From an uncultured Akkermansia sp. (GTDB taxonomy: Bacteria > Verrucomicrobiota > Verrucomicrobiia > Verrucomicrobiales > Akkermansiaceae): DNA of 8,895 nt. This document shows positions 1 through 7,471 of the stretch, in pieces. Position 1 is the first letter of the stretch; each line of letters opens with the position of its first letter. The notes below the pieces were generated by a model. It was given only the letters and a program-made list of their open reading frames with translations. It was not told where the DNA came from and did no database searches. The DNA is taken from positions 1 through 8,895 of the forward strand of contig CAJGCV010000077.1 in assembly GCA_904501915.1 (NCBI GenBank), given 5' to 3'. The translations under genes were made by a program, and so were the position numbers.

Positions 1-158
1 AGGGGAGCCGGAGGCTCGCGGCACTTTCAAATTGTCCTTTGTCCTTACGAGTTACAATTTGTCGCTAAGTCAAAGCAACATCTTTTAATTGCCGGAGCAA
101 TAAATACATTTACAATTATGATGATGTACTCTTCCGTGTAGTGCCGGCTGGGTGGAGG
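1..158. other. Left-edge intergenic segment, no gene seen
   Basis: No credible coding sequence. The segment lies downstream of the minus-strand ABC ATPase gene. It holds a short hairpin (GAGCC at 5-9 with GGCTC at 13-17), a tandem 7-mer TGTCCTT x2 (33-46), and an 8-bp inverted repeat, CAAATTGT at 28-35 with ACAATTTG at 54-61, that encloses most of the tandem repeat. An AT-rich stretch at 85-120 includes TAAAT-AC-ATTTA (101-112). None of the hairpins is followed by a T-tract on the minus strand, so I see no clear terminator for the ATPase gene. Confidence 0.5.
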
Positions 159-947
159 TTATTCAATGACGCTCCAGAGGCGGCCGTTGCGGGCGCGGAT
201 GAGGCGGATATCGAGGTCGAAGGCGTTGCGGAGGTTCTGCTCGGTGAGTACCTCGTCGCGGCTGCCGTAGGCCTGGATTTCGCCCTGGCGCAGAATCATG
301 CCGCGGTCAAATTCGGGCAGGATATCCTCAATGCGCTGGGTGATGAAGATGATGGTGAGCTCCGGGTGGGTGGCGGCGAGCTCGGCAATGGTGGAGAGCA
401 GGAATTCGCGCCCGGCGATGTCGAGGTAGACGCTGGGTTCATCCAGTATCATGAGCTCGGGACTGGTCATGAGGGCGCGGGCAATGAGCACCTTGACCTG
501 CTCGCCGCTGCTCATGGTGGCCACGGTGCGGTCCATGAGGTGCTCTGCGCGCAGCTTGCGCATGAGCTCTGCGGCCTGTTCCTCCTCGGCGGGAGTGGGG
601 TCGCGGTAGAGGCCGATGGTGGCATCCGGGCCGCTGAGCACCATTTCACGGCCGGTCCATTCGCGGTCGCCGAGCCACTGGTGCATGAGCGGGCTCACCC
701 AGGCAATGCGCTTGCGCAGTTCCTGCAGGTTCACGGTACCGAAGCGGCGGCCCAGGATTTCGACAGTGGCGCCGAAGAGGGGCCAGGCATAGCCCATGAG
801 CATGCGCACCAGTGTGGTTTTGCCGGCGCCGTTGGCGCCCAGAATAAAGCAGCGCTCGCCTTTCTTCACCTGCCAGTTGATGCCGTGCAGGATTTCGCGG
901 CCGCTGAGGTAGACGGTGGCTTTCTTGACGTTGATGACGTTTTCCAT
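159..947 (-). CDS. ABC transporter ATP-binding protein, ModF-like, single domain
   Basis: A cytoplasmic ABC-type ATPase of 262 aa with one nucleotide-binding domain. Visible motifs are Walker A GANGAGKTT (37-45), a VSP-type Q-loop region (84-90, with MHQW following), signature MSSGEQ (145-150, a variant of LSGGQ), Walker B LMILDEP (165-171) and D-loop SVYLD (172-176). The overall pattern (LRKRIAWVSP, ITQRIEDILPEFDR) resembles the COG1119/ModF-type ATPases. The usual H-loop histidine is Gln204 here. The ATG at 945-947 gives a normal N-terminus that begins with the first beta strand. The frame stays open up to 1154, but that would overlap ilvC and include its terminator, so I reject the longer start. 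No Shine-Dalgarno sequence is visible. No permease or binding protein is present in the window, so the substrate is unknown and a non-transport role is possible. Confidence 0.85.
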   Translation of the reverse strand: MENVINVKKATVYLSGREILHGINWQVKKGERCFILGANGAGKTTLVRMLMGYAWPLFGATVEILGRRFGTVNLQELRKRIAWVSPLMHQWLGDREWTGREMVLSGPDATIGLYRDPTPAEEEQAAELMRKLRAEHLMDRTVATMSSGEQVKVLIARALMTSPELMILDEPSVYLDIAGREFLLSTIAELAATHPELTIIFITQRIEDILPEFDRGMILRQGEIQAYGSRDEVLTEQNLRNAFDLDIRLIRARNGRLWSVIE

Positions 948-966
948 GGTGCTGGTGTACCGGGTT

Positions 967-1003
967 AAAAAAGATTCGGCGGGTTGCAGCAACCCGCCGA
1001 ATC
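967..1003 (-). terminator. Intrinsic terminator after ilvC
   Basis: A perfect 14-bp stem pairs 973-986 with 990-1003 around a 3-nt loop. On the minus strand it is followed at once by six T residues (complement of 967-972). It starts 17 bp after the ilvC stop codon, and its T-tract ends about 20 bp before the ATG of the ABC ATPase gene. Confidence 0.93.
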
Positions 1004-1020
1004 GATGAATCGAAGTTGAA

Positions 1021-2001
1021 TCAGTTGCGTTCGAAGAGGGAGCGGATCTTGCTGCCCACGATTTCGACCGGGTGCTCGGCCAGAGCAGCACGCTTGGCCA
1101 GCAGGTTGGGAGTGCCGGCGGCGGCTTCAGCCAGCCATACACGGGCGAACTCACCGGTTTCGATGCGCTTGAGGCTTTCCTTCATCTTCTCCTTCACTTC
1201 CGGACCCAGAATCTGCGGGCCGTTGTAGTACTCACCGAATTCAGCGGTGTTGGAGATGACGCCGTTCATGGCCTGGATGCCCTTGTTGTAGATGATGTCC
1301 ACGATGAGCTTGGCTTCGTGTACGCATTCGAAGTAGGCCATCTCTGCGGGGTAGCCAGCTTCGATGAGGGTTTCGAAACCATACTTCATGAGGTCTACCA
1401 GACCACCGCAGAGCACGTTCTGCTCGCCGAAGAGGTCTTCGTAGGTTTCCTGCTGCATGGTGCATTCCAGCACGCCACCGCGGGTCAGACCCTCTGCCTT
1501 GGCCATGGCCAGGGCGGTCTGCTGGGCGTTGCCGCTCGGGTTCTGCCACACGGCGATGAGGCCGGGGCAACCGAAGCCTTCCTCGAACACGCGGCGCACC
1601 TCAGTGCCCGGGCCCTTGGGTGCTACCATGATGACGTCCACATCTGCCGGGGGCACGATGGTCTTGAACACATAGGCGAAACCGTGGGAGCAGCACAGGG
1701 TCTTGCCGGCGGTCAGGTTGGGCTTGATCTGGGTTTCGTATACCTCGCCGTGGTGCTCGTCGGGCAGGAGAATGTGGATGATGTCGGCCTTGGCGGAAGC
1801 TTCAGCCACGGTCATGACTTCAAAACCATCCTGGGCGGCGGCGTCCCAGCTCTTGCCGGGGCGGATACCGATAATCACATGCACACCGCTGTCGCGCATG
1901 CAGAGAGCCTGGGCGCGACCCTGAGCGCCGTAGCCGATAACGGCCACTGTCTTGTCATTGAGAACGCTCACATCGGCGTCCTTGTCGTGGAGAATGTTCA
2001 T
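1021..2001 (-). CDS. ilvC: Ketol-acid reductoisomerase, class I
   Basis: Second common enzyme of valine, leucine and isoleucine synthesis. It isomerises and reduces acetolactate or acetohydroxybutyrate using Mg2+ and a nicotinamide cofactor. The 326 aa match the short class I form. The Rossmann motif GYGAQG is at 23-28. By family knowledge the catalytic and metal residues are H106, K129 (APKGPG), D189 and E193 (EDLFGEQ), E225 and E229 (ECVHEA) and S250; all are present. The cofactor-specificity loop reads IRPGKSWD (46-53), with Ser51 in place to contact a 2'-phosphate, so NADPH is likely but not proven. The start at 1999-2001 gives the usual N-terminus. The leader, about 50 nt from the predicted promoter, has no Shine-Dalgarno sequence. 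The gene looks monocistronic: own promoter, strong terminator, no ilvB or ilvN nearby. Confidence 0.97.
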   Translation of the reverse strand: MNILHDKDADVSVLNDKTVAVIGYGAQGRAQALCMRDSGVHVIIGIRPGKSWDAAAQDGFEVMTVAEASAKADIIHILLPDEHHGEVYETQIKPNLTAGKTLCCSHGFAYVFKTIVPPADVDVIMVAPKGPGTEVRRVFEEGFGCPGLIAVWQNPSGNAQQTALAMAKAEGLTRGGVLECTMQQETYEDLFGEQNVLCGGLVDLMKYGFETLIEAGYPAEMAYFECVHEAKLIVDIIYNKGIQAMNGVISNTAEFGEYYNGPQILGPEVKEKMKESLKRIETGEFARVWLAEAAAGTPNLLAKRAALAEHPVEIVGSKIRSLFERN

Positions 2002-2057
2002 CGTTATTTGCGGGGGGTTAGTATTTCAAACGGATTATGTCTGAAAGTATGAGCAGG

Positions 2058-2085
2058 ATTGTAGCAACGCGGGGCTTGAATGCAA
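2058..2085 (-). promoter_or_regulatory. Probable ilvC promoter
   Basis: On the minus strand, TTGCAT (2080-2085) is followed by 16 bp and TACAAT (2058-2063), a 5/6 match to the sigma-70 -10 box. Transcription would begin near 2051, giving a leader of about 50 nt before the ilvC ATG. No upstream ATG or leader peptide is visible in that leader, so attenuation by translation is not suggested. Confidence 0.55.
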
Positions 2086-2125
2086 GCTAAATTTGTGTAT
2101 TCACAGGGGATATGGGTTATTTTTC

Positions 2126-2153
2126 TTGCGGTGGGGCTGAATTGTGGTAGAGT
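2126..2153 (+). promoter_or_regulatory. Probable promoter of the pseudopilin-tilS unit
   Basis: TTGCGG (2126-2131), 16 bp, TAGAGT (2148-2153). The -10 box ends only 9 bp before the ATG at 2163, so the expected transcript start leaves just 2-4 untranslated bases. The purine run AGGGGGAG (2154-2161) abuts the ATG and is too close to serve as a normal ribosome binding site. Confidence 0.45.
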
Positions 2154-2162
2154 AGGGGGAGT

Positions 2163-2972
2163 ATGAAGCTTCACCATTCTCTCCGGCATGCAGCCGGTTT
2201 CACTCTGATTGAAATTCTGGTAGTTATCGCCATCATGATTACGCTGGCCGGTATTGCCGGTACGGCTATTTATTCCCACATGGGCGCGGGCGATGAGGCC
2301 AAGTGCCGCGCTCAGCTCGAGCAGCTTATCCAGATTGGCACCAAGTACAGCCAGGACATTGCTCACGCCGGTATCCTGCCTACCAGCGGTATGGAGGATG
2401 ATGAGGATACCGAGACTATCAATGAAAGCGATGGCTGGTGGTACTCCATTGCGCCTGAGCTGGATTCCGTGGTGTACCCCAGCATCAAGGGTGGCAAAAT
2501 GAAGGTGTCTGCCATCTTCCACTGCCCGGCAGATGAACGCACAGACATAGGCGCGGACAGTGTGTTTGCGGCAGATGAACGCTCGGTTTCCTATGTATCC
2601 TGGACCGATGCTTCTGATGACCCCGAGAACCCGAACTCTCCCATTCGCATCACGGCAAAGCAGAATCTGGATAACCTCCCCTGGCTTTCCGATGGCAACC
2701 CGGTGAAGGGGAAGAGTGTGACGGATGTGGAGACGTTCAGCGAGATGGTGCTGCCTGCAGCTGAGCGCCATGGCGGCAAGATTCTCGTGGCATATGCCAG
2801 CGGTATGGTGAAGGCCATTGAAGTGGGCGAGGAGGATTTCAACGCACCTAAGCTCTTTAAGAAATTTGCTCCCGATATGGCCCGCAAGGCAGAGGCTGAG
2901 GGGCGTTCAACATCCAAGGGCAAGAAGGGAAAGAAACGCCGCAAGGCTTCCCGCGATGATGACGACGAATGA
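2163..2972 (+). CDS. Type II secretion / type IV pilin-like pseudopilin
   Basis: A 269-aa protein with a class III (prepilin) signal. A 12-residue leader ends in Gly12 and is followed by FTLIE, with the conserved Glu at position 5 of the mature protein (E17), then a hydrophobic helix (about 15-36). The prepilin peptidase site should lie between G12 and F13. The rest is a soluble domain with no family I can name; it has an acidic patch MEDDEDTE (about 78-85). The tail is unusual: a basic run KGKKGKKRRK (252-261) followed by the acidic end RDDDDE (264-269). The last codons overlap the start of tilS. No other pilus or secretion genes are in the window, so this is an orphan. Verrucomicrobia and Planctomycetes often carry many such single pseudopilins of unknown function. 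The prepilin motif is certain; the role is not. Confidence 0.88.
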   Translation: MKLHHSLRHAAGFTLIEILVVIAIMITLAGIAGTAIYSHMGAGDEAKCRAQLEQLIQIGTKYSQDIAHAGILPTSGMEDDEDTETINESDGWWYSIAPELDSVVYPSIKGGKMKVSAIFHCPADERTDIGADSVFAADERSVSYVSWTDASDDPENPNSPIRITAKQNLDNLPWLSDGNPVKGKSVTDVETFSEMVLPAAERHGGKILVAYASGMVKAIEVGEEDFNAPKLFKKFAPDMARKAEAEGRSTSKGKKGKKRRKASRDDDDE

Positions 2973-3924
2973 TCATAATGCTGCCTGCCCGCTGGCGCTG
3001 GAGCTGGATTGCCTGCCCTACCTGCGGCAACCGGTGGTTCTGGGGCTGAGCGGTGGGCGTGATTCCGTGGCTCTGCTGCGCTTGCTGGTGCAGCAGGGGT
3101 GCGAGGTGCGCGCCCTGCATGTGCACCATGGTATACGCACCGTGGAGGCCGATGCCGATGCCGCATTCTGCGCCCGGCTCTGCGAGCAGCTCGATGTGCC
3201 TTTCGAGCTCCAGAAAATCGATGTCCCCTCGCTTTCGGCAGAGCAGAGCGTTTCCATGGAAACCGCCGGGCGCCACGCGCGCCGCTGGCTTCTGGCGGCA
3301 GCAGCCCGCCGCTGCAAGGGGGGCGTGGTGGCGCTGGCTCACCATGCCGATGACCAGGCTGAAACCGTGCTGTTCCGCCTGGCCCGCGGTGCTGCCGGCA
3401 TGCGCGGCATGCAGCCGGTGCACCAGACTGGCAGTATTACCTGGATTCGGCCGTTGCTCAGCTGCCGGCGCGATGAAATTACCGCCTGGCTGCAGCAGAT
3501 TGGCCAGCCCTGGCGGGATGACGCCACCAACGCTGTGCCCGATGTAGCGCGCAACTCCCTGCGTCTGGAGGTGATTCCGACCCTGAACAAGGCGCTGGGG
3601 CGGGATGTTACGCCCATTCTGAACCGCAGTGCACGCCTGCAGGGCGAAACGCTCGAAGCGCTCGAAGCAGCCCTGGCAGCACTCCCCTCAAAAGACCCCC
3701 AGGGGCGTCTCTACCTCCCCTTTGTGTGGGAGCAGCCACACGCGCTGCAAAAGGCCATTGTGCGCCATTATCTGCAGCAGAACAGCGTGGCAGATATCAG
3801 TGAAGAACTGGTGCTGGCCGTTCTGGCCATCCTTCCGGCAGATGCTCCTGCCGCCCGCGTGAATCTGCCGCGCGACCGCTTCGCCTGCCGCAAGGAACGC
3901 CGCCTTATCATCACCGGGGAGTGA
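2956..3924 (+). CDS. tilS: tRNA(Ile)-lysidine synthase, short form
   Basis: Converts C34 of tRNA-Ile2 (anticodon CAU) to lysidine with ATP, so that the tRNA is charged with Ile and reads AUA. The predicted protein is 322 aa. It shows the PP-loop SGGRDS (32-37), the family motif AHHADDQAETVLFRLARG (128-145), GMQP (151-154), RPLL (165-168) and the RNSLR motif (199-203). E. coli TilS is over 400 aa; this protein lacks most of the C-terminal domains and resembles the compact type described from Aquifex. The ATG at 2956 (or 2959) is preferred: the frame is open back to 2818, but that part lies inside the pseudopilin gene. The 14-17 nt overlap suggests translational coupling, and a weak AAGG (2943-2946) lies 9 nt upstream. 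Transcription ends at the hairpin starting at 3988. Confidence 0.95.
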   Translation: MMTTNDHNAACPLALELDCLPYLRQPVVLGLSGGRDSVALLRLLVQQGCEVRALHVHHGIRTVEADADAAFCARLCEQLDVPFELQKIDVPSLSAEQSVSMETAGRHARRWLLAAAARRCKGGVVALAHHADDQAETVLFRLARGAAGMRGMQPVHQTGSITWIRPLLSCRRDEITAWLQQIGQPWRDDATNAVPDVARNSLRLEVIPTLNKALGRDVTPILNRSARLQGETLEALEAALAALPSKDPQGRLYLPFVWEQPHALQKAIVRHYLQQNSVADISEELVLAVLAILPADAPAARVNLPRDRFACRKERRLIITGE

Positions 3925-3987
3925 TGGTGTAGTTTAAGCGGGGCGCATGGCTTCAGTCCTGCTGGTCATCATCGTTTTTTACAGCAA

Positions 3988-4033
3988 AGCGCCCCTACCC
4001 GGTGATTCGGGAAGGGGCGCTGAAGTTTTTTTT
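3988..4033 (+). terminator. Terminator between convergent tilS and carB
   Basis: A 9-bp stem (3988-3996 with 4013-4021) continues after an A/A mismatch with four more pairs (3998-4001 with 4008-4011). On the plus strand, eight T residues follow at 4026-4033 after a 4-nt gap. On the minus strand the hairpin is preceded by A8 but followed only by a short T3, so it should end tilS well and carB less well. It probably serves both. Confidence 0.8.
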
Positions 4034-4048
4034 GCGGCGGGCTGTCTA

Positions 4049-7000
4049 TCAGTTCTGATATTCGGCGGCGGCCTCTGCGTGGTACTCCTGCAGGGTGCGC
4101 ACGGTGGTCTCCTTGTTCTTGGCGTGCAGCATGGCGGCGGCGCATGCGCGGGCGCTGGAGAGGTCCGTGGTGTAGGAGATATTGCTGCTTACGGCAGCGG
4201 CGCGGATGGCGACCTCGTCCTCGCGGGCGTCGTGAGAGCCGGGGGTGTTGATAACGAATACGATATCGCCGTTCTTGATGCGGTCCACAATGTCCGGGCG
4301 GCGGCGTTCGTGTACCTTGTAGGCGCGTTCGCACTCAATGCCGTTCTGCAGCAGGTGAATCATGGTGCCCTTAGTGGCGCAGATGTCGAAGCCTGCCTTT
4401 TCGAGCATGCGGGCAATTTCGGTTACGATGTGCTTGTCGCGGTCGCTCACGGAGATGAATACCAGACCTTCCTTCGGCAGGGCGTTGAATGCAGAAATCT
4501 GGCTCTTCAGGTAGGCCACTTCCGGGTCAGCATCAATACCCATCACCTCGCCGGTGGAGTGCATTTCCGGGCCCAGCACCACGTCGATGCCCGGGAAGCG
4601 GTTCCAGGGGAATACGGCTTCTTTCACGGTGTAGTACGGCGGTACCACTTCCTTGGTGAAGCCCAGGTCCTTGAGCTTGCAGCCGCTCATCACCTTGGCG
4701 GCCAGCTTGGCCAGCGGCACACCGATGGACTTGGAGACGAAGGGAACGGTGCGGGAGGCACGCGGGTTCACCTCAATCACGTAGAGCTGTTCGTCCTTGA
4801 TGGCGAACTGGCAATTCATGAGCCCCTTCACATTGAGCTTGGCTGCCAGTTCCTTGGCAGCGCGCATCATTTCCTTGTGCATGCCCACGGAAACGCGGTT
4901 CGGCGGACTCATGCAGGCGGAGTCACCGGAGTGAATGCCAGCGGGTTCCACGTGCTGCATGATGGCGCCCACCACGCTGGTTTCGCCGTCTGCAATCACG
5001 TCCACGTCAATTTCCATGGCGTGCTCCAGGAAGCGGTCTACCAGTACCGGGCGCTCGGGGGAAGCATCCACAGCCTCGCGCATGTAGGTGCGCAGTTCCT
5101 GCTCATCGTACACAATCATCATGGCGCGGCCACCCAGCACGAAGGAGGGGCGTACCAGCACCGGGTAACCGATGCGTTTGGCCACAGCCACGGCTTCGTC
5201 CTCGTTGGTGGCGGTGCCGGCCTCAGCCTGCTTCAGGCCGATTTCATCCAACAGGGCAGAGAAGTACTTGCGGTCTTCTGCCAGCTCGATGCTGCGGGGG
5301 CTGGTGCCGATGATGGGCACGCCGCGCTCCTGCAGGGCGGCAGCCAGGTTCAGCGGGGTCTGGCCGCCGAACTGCACGATGACGCCATCGGGCTTTTCCT
5401 GGTCGCAGATGTTGAGCACGTCTTCCAGGGTGAGCGGCTCGAAGTAGAGCTTGTCGGAGGTGTCGAAGTCGGTGGAGACGGTCTCCGGGTTGGAGTTGAC
5501 CATGATGGTCTCGTAGCCCAGTTCCTTGAGGGCGAAGGAGGCATGCGAGCAGCAGTAGTCGAACTCAATGCCCTGGCCGATGCGGTTCGGGCCACCGCCC
5601 AGAATCATAATCTTCTTCTTGTCGGTCTTGCGGGCTTCGTTCTCTTCACCGTAGGAGGAGTAGAAGTACGGGGTGATGGCTTCGAACTCAGCGGAGCAGC
5701 TGTCCACCAGACGGTAGCAGGGTACTACTCCCTGGGCCTTGCGGGCTGCGCGCACCTCGTCCTCAGTACAGCCGCGGGTCAGGGCAATCTGGCGGTCGGA
5801 GAAGCCCATCTTCTTGGCTTCCAGCAGGTCGAGCTCCTTGAGTTTCATGCCGGCTTCTGCCAGCTGTTTGAGCTGGTCGAGGAACCAGGGGTCGATGTCC
5901 GTGAGGTCCTGGATTTCCTCCAGTGTCCAGCCGTTTACGTAGGCGGTCTGAATCCAGAAGATGCGGTCGGCATTCGGTACGGCCAGCTTGGCGGCGATTT
6001 CATCGCGCGTCGGGTTCTTCGGGTCCTTCAGGTCGAAGCCGAAGCCCCAGCGGCCGGTTTCCAGCGAGCGCAGGGCCTTCTGCAGGGATTCCTTGAAGGT
6101 GCGGCCGATGCTCATCACCTCACCCACGCTCTTCATGGCGGTGGTCAGGCGCTCGTCGGCCTTCTTGAATTTCTCGAAAGTGAAGCGCGGCACCTTCACC
6201 ACCACGTAGTCGATGGTGGGCTCGAAGGAGGCGGGGGTTACCTTGGTGATGTCGTTGCGCAGCTCATCCAGCGTGTAGCCGATGGCGAGCTTGGCGGCAA
6301 ACTTGGCAATGGGGAAGCCGGTGGCCTTGGAAGCCAGGGCGGAGGAACGGCTCACGCGCGGGTTCATTTCGATAACCACGAGACGACCGGTGCGCGGGCA
6401 CATGGCAAACTGGATGTTACTGCCGCCGCTCTTCACGCCGATTTCGCGGATGATGGCGAAGGAGGCCTCGCGCACAATGGCGTATTCGCGGGCAGTGAGG
6501 GTCATGGCCGGTGCCACGGTGATGGAGTCACCGGTGTGGATGCCCATGGGGTCAAGGTTCTCAATGGAGCAGATGGCGATGCAGTTGTCCGCGCAGTCGC
6601 GCATCACTTCCATTTCGATTTCCTTCCAGCCCAGCAGGCTTTCTTCGATGAGCACCTCGTGTACCGGGGAAAGGTCCAGGCCGCGGGCCACAATCTCCTC
6701 GAACTCGGTCTTGTTGTAGGCCACGCCGCCGCCGGTGCCACCCAGCGTGAAAGCCGGGCGGATAATCATCGGGTAGTTACCTACCACGTTCTTGGCAATG
6801 TCCCATGCCTCGGTCATGTTGTGAGCCACGCCGCTGGCGGGCAGGTCAAGACCGATGCGCATCATCGCATCCTTGAAGCTCTGGCGGTCTTCGCCGCGGT
6901 CGATGGCCTCGGCATCAGCACCAATCATGCGCACACCGTATTTCTCCAGCGTGCCGTTCTTGTGCAGTGCCATGGCGCAGTTCAGTGCCGTCTGTCCACC

Positions 7001-7270
7001 CAGGGTGGGCAGCATGGCGTCCGGACGCTCACGGGCAATGATTTTTTCTACATATTCGGGCGTAATCGGTTCTACATAAGTGCGGGGAGCAGTCTCCGGG
7101 TCGGTCATGATAGTGGCCGGGTTGGAGTTCACCAACACCACTTCATATCCTTCCTGCTTCAACGCCTTGCAGGCTTGAGTTCCGGAGTAGTCAAACTCAC
7201 ACCCCTGACCGATAACAATGGGGCCCGAGCCAATGACGAGAATCTTCTTAATAGATGTGTCTTTAGGCAT
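4049..7270 (-). CDS. carB: Carbamoyl-phosphate synthase large subunit
   Basis: Makes carbamoyl phosphate from bicarbonate, glutamine-derived ammonia and two ATP, for pyrimidine and arginine synthesis; it works as a complex with CarA. At 1073 aa it equals the length of E. coli CarB. Visible parts: carboxyphosphate half with ILVIGSGPIVIGQG (10-23) and EDRQSF (127-132), ATP-grasp site VIEMNPRVSRSSAL (299-312); oligomerisation region (about 400-550); carbamate half starting IMILGGGPNRIGQG (554-567) with VIEVNPRASRT (831-841); C-terminal allosteric MGS-type domain (about 935-1073) with ATKGT (965-969), KVHERRRP (985-992) and INTPG (1007-1011). I chose the ATG at 7268-7270 because it matches the family N-terminus; the frame stays open to 7822 but runs antisense through the next gene. 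No Shine-Dalgarno sequence is visible. Two stops, TGA then TAG, close the gene. carA is not in the window. Confidence 0.98.
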   Translation of the reverse strand: MPKDTSIKKILVIGSGPIVIGQGCEFDYSGTQACKALKQEGYEVVLVNSNPATIMTDPETAPRTYVEPITPEYVEKIIARERPDAMLPTLGGQTALNCAMALHKNGTLEKYGVRMIGADAEAIDRGEDRQSFKDAMMRIGLDLPASGVAHNMTEAWDIAKNVVGNYPMIIRPAFTLGGTGGGVAYNKTEFEEIVARGLDLSPVHEVLIEESLLGWKEIEMEVMRDCADNCIAICSIENLDPMGIHTGDSITVAPAMTLTAREYAIVREASFAIIREIGVKSGGSNIQFAMCPRTGRLVVIEMNPRVSRSSALASKATGFPIAKFAAKLAIGYTLDELRNDITKVTPASFEPTIDYVVVKVPRFTFEKFKKADERLTTAMKSVGEVMSIGRTFKESLQKALRSLETGRWGFGFDLKDPKNPTRDEIAAKLAVPNADRIFWIQTAYVNGWTLEEIQDLTDIDPWFLDQLKQLAEAGMKLKELDLLEAKKMGFSDRQIALTRGCTEDEVRAARKAQGVVPCYRLVDSCSAEFEAITPYFYSSYGEENEARKTDKKKIMILGGGPNRIGQGIEFDYCCSHASFALKELGYETIMVNSNPETVSTDFDTSDKLYFEPLTLEDVLNICDQEKPDGVIVQFGGQTPLNLAAALQERGVPIIGTSPRSIELAEDRKYFSALLDEIGLKQAEAGTATNEDEAVAVAKRIGYPVLVRPSFVLGGRAMMIVYDEQELRTYMREAVDASPERPVLVDRFLEHAMEIDVDVIADGETSVVGAIMQHVEPAGIHSGDSACMSPPNRVSVGMHKEMMRAAKELAAKLNVKGLMNCQFAIKDEQLYVIEVNPRASRTVPFVSKSIGVPLAKLAAKVMSGCKLKDLGFTKEVVPPYYTVKEAVFPWNRFPGIDVVLGPEMHSTGEVMGIDADPEVAYLKSQISAFNALPKEGLVFISVSDRDKHIVTEIARMLEKAGFDICATKGTMIHLLQNGIECERAYKVHERRRPDIVDRIKNGDIVFVINTPGSHDAREDEVAIRAAAVSSNISYTTDLSSARACAAAMLHAKNKETTVRTLQEYHAEAAAEYQN

Positions 7271-7288
7271 GGTCAGTGTAAACTTGCA

Positions 7289-7319
7289 GATATATGCCAC
7301 ACCTCGACCCAAAATGCAA
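7289..7319 (-). promoter_or_regulatory. Possible carB promoter
   Basis: On the minus strand, TTGCAT (7314-7319) precedes an AT-rich CATATATC (complement of 7289-7296). With TATATC (7289-7294) as -10 box the spacing is 19 bp; with CATATA (7291-7296) it is 17 bp but the match is poor. The CTTGCATT string is identical to that at the ilvC -35. TACACT (complement of 7275-7280) is another -10-like string but is only 4 bp from the ATG. Confidence 0.3.
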
Positions 7320-7436
7320 GACTTATTTATAACGATTTTTGCAAATTCTGCATCCGAAGCGCTGAAATTCAACCCTTCAGCCCCCGAATTCCTGATACTG
7401 AATGAGTCAACACCCCCATTGGGAGGGAAATTCCGC

Positions 7437-7465
7437 TTGCGGCACGGGGGATGTTCTGCTATCAT
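7437..7465 (+). promoter_or_regulatory. Probable promoter of the thioredoxin-fold gene
   Basis: TTGCGG (7437-7442), 17 bp, TATCAT (7460-7465). Only six bases (7466-7471) lie between the -10 box and the ATG at 7472, so transcription would start at or next to the A of the start codon, giving a leaderless mRNA. Confidence 0.55.
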
Positions 7466-7471
7466 GCGCGC

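Noticed and set aside
141..968. A 275-codon plus-strand frame opposite the ABC ATPase gene
   Set aside because: Complement of a gene with intact Walker A, Walker B and signature motifs.
948..1154. A 69-codon extension of the ABC ATPase
   Set aside because: It would overlap the end of ilvC and its terminator, and adds no recognisable sequence.
1072..2052. A 326-codon plus-strand frame opposite ilvC
   Set aside because: Same codon-register effect; ilvC on the other strand has every catalytic residue.
2818..2955. An N-terminal extension of TilS
   Set aside because: It lies wholly within the pseudopilin gene in another frame; starting at 2956 gives a normal distance to the PP-loop.
3947..7405. 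A 1152-codon open frame on the plus strand opposite carB
   Set aside because: It is the codon-aligned complement of carB. It is open only because carB lacks TTA, CTA and TCA codons. The translation is a low-complexity Gly/Ala/His/Val mix with no domain.
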